Source of the DNA: Branchiostoma floridae
Lineage: Eukaryota; Chordata; Leptocardii; Amphioxiformes; Branchiostomatidae
Length of the DNA stretch: 64,000 nucleotides
Assembly (NCBI RefSeq): GCF_000003815.2
Contig: NC_049997.1
Span: forward strand, 15,929,503 to 15,993,502
Direction: 5' to 3'
Position numbers and translations under genes: made by a program. Under the pieces are notes generated by a model. It was not told the origin of the DNA. It ran no database searches and worked only from the letters and a program-made list of their open reading frames with translations. Positions 57,190 to 64,000 of this stretch are shown here, in pieces; within the stretch, counting starts at the first letter, position 1; every line of letters starts with the position of its first letter.

Positions 57190-57800
57190 ATTGTGTTTAA
57201 CCCACCACCCATGGGCGCAGCCATGTTGAATAATGGCCTAAAATATAAATGGTACCAAAAATATCAGAGGTAGTGGCAGGGTGCTTTGAGCTTACCCATT
57301 TTGATCTTGCCTCTCTTCTCTTGGTGGATGTTTAAAGGGCTTTTTCATCATTATGATAGTTGTTATCATAGCACAACGCTAAACTTTCTTCTAACACAAA
57401 GAAACCCACCAGTCATGGGGGCAGCCATGTTGAATAATGAATCGGCCATCTTGTAATCTACTTAAAACATCAGAATTAGTGCCATCAGTTGACCTAGATT
57501 GATCTTATTCCTCTTCTTTTGTGAATGCTTTCAGAGTTTCTTGTGTTTAATATATATTTTGCAAACTCCACAATGGCGCATACAAATGTAAGATATCCTC
57601 ATACGTGTGTCTGCTTATACACTTTCTTGTACCCTCCTGTTCAATGCCTACTGTTGCTTTCCTCGCTGCTGTTTATAGTGTTAATTATAATGATAACTTA
57701 CTTATTTCACAGTGACAAAAACGTACTAACAATATGGAAGCTCATCTGTGTTGGTAGTAATCATAGTACAATGCTAAACGTTCTTCCAACACAAAGGTAT
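57190..57800. repeat. Tandem repeat of about 200-bp units
   Basis: 'GCAGCCATGTTGAATAATG' occurs at about 57217 and 57421, with following sequence also shared; 'CATAGYACAAYGCTAAAC' recurs at about 57370 and 57760. Degenerate, no gene. Confidence 0.5.
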
Positions 57801-57951
57801 TCACAGATCAATTTTTTCTCGCAATTTTACGTTCGAAAGTGATTGGTCCTGAAGAAGGTGACAGTGGTCGTTGAAAATTTGATCCGTATATACCTTTTTG
57901 TTGAAAACAAAAGTTCAGTATTGTACACCGTACTAACTACTGTTTATAACA

Positions 57952-58080
57952 TAATCTCTAAGCAGATGTTTGGAGCTTCTTTTGCAGTCAGTAGAGAGTA
58001 TTTTCTGACAGCAACAACCGCAGAAAATTTGGTTATCAGAAAATGTTTCGATTTTCTACCCAAAATCTGCTTGGAGATTA
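57952..58080. mobile_element. Short foldback MITE, relative of the GTCTCCAAGCAGA family
   Basis: Inverted ends 'ATCTCTAAGCAGAT' and 'ATCTGCTTGGAGAT' flanked by TA. Resembles the termini of the elements at 28768 and 31931. Confidence 0.55.
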
Positions 58081-58681
58081 CGTCAATGCACAATTCATGA
58101 AAATAAGACTCGAAGAGAGTATTTTTGCACAAGATGGTGGCTTTTATTATATTTTTGCAGAGAGCTGTGAGAAGTACGACGATAATACTGTGAAAATGAC
58201 AAAGAAACACAAAAGGGGATATATACTGTCACATAAGTTGAATACTGTAATGTAGGGTTTTGTTAACATCGACATTTGAGAACATTTACGACAAAGGCTT
58301 TGTACAGCGCACCTTGCGGTTCAGATTGGTATGTCATCATATTCACCGAAATACATGCGGCCAAACTTTGAATTACAACACTGTTATTTTTCATGACAAC
58401 CAAAATTGGAAACTAAACAACGATTTTATAATCTGCAAAGTACAAATGCAACAATAAAATTGTGTAGAGGTGTCAATGGCTTTATATTATTGTTATTAAC
58501 TTCATTAAATGTTGATTGGAATGTTGTATTCTTATGTTTAGAAACATTTATTAACTCGATTTAAAGTAAATTTATTTCAAAATTTCATTGAATTTGTTTC
58601 TTCACATTTCACAAGTAATACCATTGTCACCTACCCACCCATAATACTTGAGTTCTTCAAACAATAAAATATTCAAAGATA

Positions 58682-58889
58682 CTGTAAATGCAGAAATGTT
58701 CGCGGTGGATTAATGTTCGCGGTTTTCGCGGTGACCACTTCACCGCGAACTTAAAGCCACCGCGAACATTTTTGTATTATGGTTTTAGACTGAAGTCTAT
58801 GGTGTTAGCGCGAACTTAAATCCACCGCGAAAAGTCCCTTTTCCCGCTACCGCGAAATTAAATCCCCGCAAACTTAAATGCATTTACAG
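58682..58889. mobile_element. Tc1/mariner-like MITE (CTGTAAATGCA family), copy 2
   Basis: Ends 'CTGTAAATGCA' and 'TGCATTTACAG' with TA on both sides; the interior has repeated 'CCGCGAA' and 'TTCGCGG'. Same family as 16032-16234. Confidence 0.8.
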
Positions 58890-59903
58890 TAATAAAATCT
58901 GAAAAAGAAATGTAACTTTTTAAATTTCATTCAGGCTATTTTCAAGAATTATTTGTGGCGAATGTTATATATTTGCCTAGGAAAGAGATATTTATTAATA
59001 CTTACTTGATTAAGTATTGTAAATGCCTATATTACAGATAATTTTATATGACTGGGATACAAAACGTTTCAATACTTAAGACATTGTCAGTTGTGTCTTA
59101 TATTCATCTTAATCAACACTTTTCTTACAATCGATGATTTTCCAAACAATTTTTAAACACCTTTTATATCGAAATGACAAAACGTAGCATTTTTCTTATA
59201 AAACTGACATAACAAAAAGTTTGAATTTCCCCAGAAAAGAACGTTCAATTTTGTCATGTACATACTGCAATATTTTAAATATTTTACAAGTATCTTTCCC
59301 TGACATCCACATTTTCGTTTTCTAAGTTAACCAAATATGTGCACTAATAATAATAAAAAAGATACTTAGTTGTGTATATAGGTGATATAATTCATTTTTC
59401 ATTCTTAACTGTTGTCGATAAGTAAATAAAGTCTATGTTTAGAGTGCTATCAATAATTCTATCATTGTGTCTGAAATTTGCCTTAAGCTTTTTTTTTTCT
59501 AAAATACTAAAATTTTCACCTTCAGCAATCATCTTTTCACCATACTTTGCGATTCTCCACACTTTTGCCTCATTCATCACATCTAGAAGTTCAGATTTTT
59601 AACTGTTAAACTTTAAGGCGTTAGTGTTCTTGAAATCTGATTGGACAGAAAAAAACACAATCAATGGGAGTTACAGGCTTTTTGACTGTTGGTAAAAAGA
59701 AAGTTTCTCATTGGTCAGTTTTCTTTAAAATCAAAGTTTAAACTAGAAGGTGTTTAAATAGTAGTAGTTGTAAATTTTTCCATGAGAATAGGCCTTGTGA
59801 AGCTACAGAGGATACTGATTGGTTGGTTCATTGATTAATTGATTGATTGATTGATTGGTTTGGGAAAAGTGTGGAGAATTCGGCAGTTCACCAGTCCAAC
59901 AGC
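58890..59903. other. AT-rich 3' flank of the midkine-like gene, no other gene seen
   Basis: No exon features. A short (ATTG)n tract is at 59825-59860. Confidence 0.4.
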
Positions 59904-62900
59904 CTAGTTCTTGCAGCGCTTGGTCTTGGTGGCCTTGGCTGCGCATGCGCCCTGGTCTCCGGTCTGGATGGGGCGGGTCTTAGTCTTCACACCCTCAACA
60001 CAGTCACCGAACTCTCCCCATGGTCCGAACGTGCACTTGGCTTTAAAAACAGATAACCAAAAGATACGTCGATGTAAATTAGACATCAAGGTAATAAGAT
60101 ACACCCAAAAGTAATTACTCTAGCAACTGGATATGGTTTTGGAAACAGTCAGACGTTTCAACTGGAATCCACCAGTTTTCGTCAGTGACACTGAAGTGAT
60201 CTGGAAGAAGCAGGTCTTTTTAATACTCTAACTATGAATGAAGACAATTTCAGATGCCCAATAGGAAACGTTGTAAGATAACCAAAATGAATGATTAGAT
60301 CATCATTACGTTATTTTTGTACACAAGCTTACTGACAAGCTTTGACTATAAAGATGTCTATTTGTTATCATGTTCAAATGACCTGAAGCTTCTGTCACGT
60401 GATCTGGATGGAAGTATGACGTCAGCAACGAGTCAAAGGCGTTTGGTAGTTGGTATCGATCCCCGTTCCGGTTGAGTAATGGTATTGTTCTGTTAGATAT
60501 TTCGTTCTGTACAAAATGGACAAAATAATGCAGAGGTGGAAGCCTTCTGCCATCATAGTTTTAGTACTCGAAATCCGTCTATCCTGATATGCAGATGTTA
60601 AGTTAATATATTTTTGTGACCACTGACAAAGGCTAGGGTTCCACTCACGGGCTTTTGCCCTGCAGTCCCTGGTCCTGGACTTGGCCTCGCATCCGGGGTC
60701 ACTTCCTTCCGTAGGCTGGCGGGTCACCGTGCGCTTTCCTTCAACACAGGGGGAGATGGTCGGCCTCTGGAACTGGCAATCCAGTTCTGAAAAATGGCAT
60801 TTAGAATAATCTGTATCTGTATCTATATAGCCGGTATAACCGCCGTTCGGCCTAACACACCAGCTTTGCAGGCACGCGGCGCGGCAGCAGCTGATTATAT
60901 TACACCGAACGACTCGTTACCCCTAACTTTTGCACATCTATCTGCAAGCGTTCTTTAAAACTACCAAGAGAAGATGCCCCTACTGTACTTGGTGATAACA
61001 AGTTCCACTCTACGATAGTTCTGGGAAAGTACGAATTTTTGAGACCCGTCGCTACAACTTGGGTGAGACAATTCTACAGGGCAGCAACTCTGGAAAGAGG
61101 GCGACGCCGTGGGCGGTAGTGGAAGACTTGGAAGACAACTGGGCATCCCTCAACCTGCAGGAAAGACTGACTGTAGCAAGAGACAGACGGGCCTGAGACA
61201 ACTCTCCATCTTCCTGTCTACTTTGTCCCCCAACGACCAGGAGGTCAAGGGACTAGGTAATTAGGTAGAATTAAATCTAAATGCTCCATTTTCGGGATAT
61301 TTCTGCAATCACCTGGACCAAGGAGCTTTATCAGAAATTGAGATGATGGTTCATCGTCGGACCATCAGCTGCACTGCCGTCGNNNNNNNNNNNNNNNNNN
61401 NNNNNNNNNNNNNNNNNNNNNNNNNNNNNNNNNNNNNNNNNNNNNNNNNNNNNNNNNNNNNNNNNNNNNNNNNNNNNNNNNNTGGTTCATCATCGCAAAA
61501 TTTAACAATAATAACCCTACACGCTAAGAGCAAGCACATAGGGCGCCGAAACCTACATAATTTTTTCTAATATCAAAAGCTATGTTCCACTAAAATATCA
61601 TGACTATTAAAAAATTGAACTTTTCGCTGCAATGCCATAGCATAAGCTTAAAAACATACTTGACTTTTTTCTTAATTTTGCTGAAAGCTATATATGGTGG
61701 ACATACAGGTGATCTAACGCCACGTTAATGATATGTGACATGTGGACTTACTGGGCCTGCATCGCTTTTCCATTGTCTTCGTCTCGCACGTTTCGGGTTG
61801 TCCTTCCTTCGGGGCCTTCGTTATAGTCATCCTCTTGGTGGTGGGATCACAGTCACCCCTGGTGACGTCATACTGGCATTTCACGCGCTTTCCTGAGGGG
61901 ACGATCATAAAACATATACGCAAATGAGTTGCAACCTCTATTGCGCTATTGAGGTTAAGGGCATAATGCTACAAGTCGCCAGGAGGCGCAATTTCACCGT
62001 ACACCTATGAACACACGCCCACTTATATCTAAATCTGTTTCATATTCATTTTCTAAACAGATTTTTAAAACATGAATTCTAGACATGAATCTTTTCAAGA
62101 AGAGAATGATAATATAAAGATTATCCGAAGATTTGCTCGGAGATATTTGAAACATGTATATGTAAGGACCTTGTGACCATGGATTGATACATTGTTTTGA
62201 AGCCCACTTGCACCCTTTTCTGCCATATGTAAAGAAAATACGTAGTCCCAACTTTGTCCCACTCCTACCTAATCACTGTTCTTTCTGTATACATATTATT
62301 AGTGCCATCAATTCCCCTTGCAATCTAGTCCAAGCGAGATTTTTTTTTTCATTTACAGCAAGGCTTTACTACATTTCATCTGTACGCTAACCGACTTTTA
62401 AACAAATCCGGGCTAGTCGTAGGTCTGTAGCCGTTTAACCTATTACGTCGCTAGCTTTTAATGTCAACAGCTTTATATAAATGTTTAAGTGTTTAAAGAT
62501 TGAGCAATTTTTCCGGTCGTGGTTTAAGCATCTTTGTTGTTATTTTGTTATCCAGGTTGTGACATTTTGGTGTACTATGCAATAGGCTAAATGGATGTTC
62601 CAAATGTCACAGTGCCATAAGTTAGAAAGCCCCCTTAATAGAATTAAGTCCCCAGGTATTGCTGTCCATTATGTGGATTTTGTTCATCTTTAGATACTAA
62701 TATAAACGCTGTAAAACAAACATATGCTCTTTTGAGTTTAAGCAACTTATTCGGCCGTGGTTTAACATCTTTGTTTTTTTTTTGTTGTTATCCAGGTTGT
62801 GACATTTTGGTGTACTATGCAATAGGTTAAATAGATGTTCCAAATGTCACAGTACCATGAGTCACAAAGCTCCCTTAACAGAATTAAACCCCTGTGTATT

Positions 62901-63816
62901 GCAGCGCATTAAGTAGATCTTTTCAGTTTTAGATACCGATATGAACGCCATAAAACAAAGGTTGTTTCTCAGAAGGCTTTAGTTATTATCCTTCTTACCT
63001 CTTAAGAAAAGGTCATTCTTAAGAAAAGACCGCTAGTCGGATATCGGGTGCTCAAAAAGATCTTCAGGACTTCTAGCTTTTAAGACATAAAACAAAGATG
63101 AATTCTCAGAAGGCTTTAGTTCTTATCCTTCTGACATCTTTAGAAAAGGTCACTTGGACCGCTGGTTGGGGATTGGGTGCTCGAAAAGATCTTCAGGACT
63201 TCTAGCTTTTAAGACATAAAACAAAGATGGATTCTTAGAAGGCTTTAGTTATTATCCTTCTGACATCTTTAGAAAAAGGTCACTTGGACTGCTAGTGGGA
63301 TTTCGGGTGCTCAAAAATATCTTCAGGATTTCAATCATAGCTTTTAAGATAGACCCCTGCATTTTCAAATATTGAGGAGGGAGAGAGGAACTCCATTGGG
63401 TCCATATATAGTATGGAACAGACTTCCTGAGTGATGCGGCCAGGCCTTTCTGCGGCAAAAACGGACTCGAGCGGCTGTCGGGTACTCGCAGTTTGAAATT
63501 CGGTAACAATCGTTGATTACGCTTAACTTGGTTGACATTTTTTTTATTGCCTAACGTCAAGTGTGCTTTCAACGAAAGCAAAACGTATTCAGATATAGTC
63601 AAGTGTATCTTTTACAATAGATTTCAGTAGAACGGTGAATTGGGATTTCGCAGGTATAAAAGGTTCGCATTTTACCATAGCTTTCAGTAGAACGGTGAAA
63701 TGCAGGAATGAGACGTTCAGGTCAACCTTACCTCCTCCACCTCGCTTTGGTCCGGCCAATGACGGCTGACACACCGCCAGGAGAATCACAAGGGAAAACA
63801 GGAACAGATGACGCAT
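59904..63816 (-). CDS. Secreted midkine/pleiotrophin-like protein with three one-exon modules, 4 exons
   Basis: Exons: 63816-63732, 61892-61752, 60786-60649, 60040-59904; canonical GT/AG, 166 residues. Residues 1 to about 21 are a signal peptide, then a Gly/Lys/Arg linker ('GPKRGGGG'). Three modules follow, each on one exon with four cysteines: C34/C43/C64/C73, C79/C89/C108/C117 and C124/C135/C154/C164. Each has basic runs ('KRMTITK', 'KRTVTRQ', 'KTKTRP') and a C-terminal 'K..x..RC'. The third reads 'CTFGPWGEFGDC', close to the 'C.....WG.C' start of the C-terminal midkine/pleiotrophin domain. The family binds heparan sulfate and acts as an extracellular growth factor. Vertebrate members have one N- and one C-type domain; three C-like modules here is different. 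A thrombospondin-type-1-like fold is the alternative. Confidence 0.78.
60110..60200. repeat. Dispersed 'TTACTC.AGCAACTGGAT' repeat copy
   Basis: Same family as 6870-6960, here in intron 3 of the midkine-like gene. Confidence 0.5.
60810..61070 (-). mobile_element. LINE 3' fragment in intron 2 of the midkine-like gene
   Basis: The minus strand frame reads 'GLKNSYFPRTIVEWNLL' then 'SLGSFKERLQIDV', the common C-terminal end of CR1/L2-like reverse transcriptase proteins, followed by a stop and a short 3' tail with a TATACAGATA-type repeat. Truncated at the 5' end. Confidence 0.65.
61075..61200 (+). mobile_element. Second retroelement fragment, opposite orientation
   Basis: The plus strand frame contains 'WASLNLQERLTVARDRRA' before a stop, similar in style to the C-terminal end of non-LTR elements. 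Short and uncertain. Confidence 0.35.
61383..61482. other. Assembly gap (100 N)
   Basis: In intron 2 of the midkine-like gene. Both sides carry 'TGGTTCATC', so the true gap may be a tandem duplication. Confidence 0.95.
62490..62965. repeat. Tandem duplication, about 235-bp unit, two copies
   Basis: 'TATCCAGGTTGTGACATTTT' and 'GGATGTTCCAAATGTCAC'-like sequence appear twice, at about 62550 and 62790. Located in intron 1 of the midkine-like gene. Confidence 0.75.
62955..63350. repeat. Minisatellite, about 130-bp unit, three copies
   Basis: 'CAGAAGGCTTTAGTT' with 'AAAAGATCTTCAGGACTTC' and 'AGCTTTTAAGACAT' repeats three times with small changes. Directly follows the 235-bp duplication. Confidence 0.75.
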
Positions 63817-63819
63817 CTT

Positions 63820-63856
63820 TCTACAGAAAACAAACAAACAAACAAACAAACAAAAA
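63820..63856. repeat. (AAAC)n microsatellite at the 5' end of the midkine-like gene
   Basis: Several AAAC units immediately upstream of the start codon on the minus strand, i.e. in the 5' UTR or promoter. Confidence 0.8.
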
Positions 63857-63935
63857 TAAAGTTTAGTTCCTTAGAACTATAAGATATCAACAATAGCTCA
63901 GGTACCATGATTGTAGAAGTCGCCACGAATCACAT

Positions 63936-64000
63936 CGCGTGGCGCAATCGGTAGCGCTTTCGGCTCAGGCTTAAGATGTCCCGAAACCTGCCGTGTCACT
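63936..64000 (+). mobile_element. tRNA-like SINE head, cut by window edge
   Basis: 'GTGGCGCAATCGGTAGCGC' matches a Pol III A-box region. No intact B-box is seen before the window ends, so this is more likely a SINE than a tRNA gene. Confidence 0.35.

Overview
This is eukaryotic, intron-rich, AT-rich animal DNA, most likely from a cephalochordate (amphioxus, Branchiostoma-like). Reasons: single-domain exons with canonical GT/AG junctions, chordate-type gene families (a chondromodulin/tenomodulin-like BRICHOS family, a muscle-ankyrin-repeat-like gene, vault-RNA-like genes), dense short foldback transposons, tRNA-derived SINE debris and many microsatellites. The assignment is inference; no database was searched. 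Three runs of N (3240-3527, 4603-5103, 61383-61482) are assembly gaps, and all three lie in introns.

Layout. (1) 1-21.2 kb, + strand: three tandem six-exon genes for type II membrane proteins. Each has a short cytosolic tail, one transmembrane helix, a BRICHOS domain, a furin-type site (RARR or RVRR) and a C-terminal peptide carried by the last exon. Exons 1-5 are nearly the same in all copies, while the released peptides are very different: 57, 90 and 51 residues with 2, 8 and 8 cysteines. (2) 22.2-25.2 kb, +: a two-exon single-pass membrane protein with a long acidic disordered tail, family unknown. (3) 28.9-34.9 kb, - strand: three tandem copies of a small secreted thyroglobulin type-1 domain protein. 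Two are intact and one is frameshifted, and fossil promoter/first-exon copies lie between and upstream of them. (4) 36.4-46.1 kb, +: an ankyrin-repeat gene resembling ANKRD1/ANKRD2/ANKRD23, with one repeat exon duplicated, plus a possible alternative first exon. (5) 47.3-53.4 kb, -: an eight-exon 2-hydroxyacid (glycolate) oxidase ending in a peroxisomal AKL signal. (6) 54.3-57.1 kb: a cluster of vault-RNA-like Pol III genes (three intact on -, or two plus one less certain, one decayed, and one intact on +). (7) 59.9-63.8 kb, -: a secreted midkine/pleiotrophin-like protein made of three one-exon four-cysteine modules.

The most striking system is the BRICHOS array. A conserved membrane-anchored chaperone-like precursor carries a rapidly changing, protease-released, cysteine-rich or hairpin-like peptide. 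This is the architecture of chondromodulin/tenomodulin and of the annelid arenicin-type antimicrobial precursors. Copies B and C share nearly identical introns and promoters but very different peptides, which suggests diversifying selection on the peptide. Second in interest is the vault-RNA-like cluster, which has TATA boxes, internal A/B boxes, oligo-T ends and a shared upstream block. The different gene families show no sign of a joint pathway; they look like ordinary genomic neighbours.
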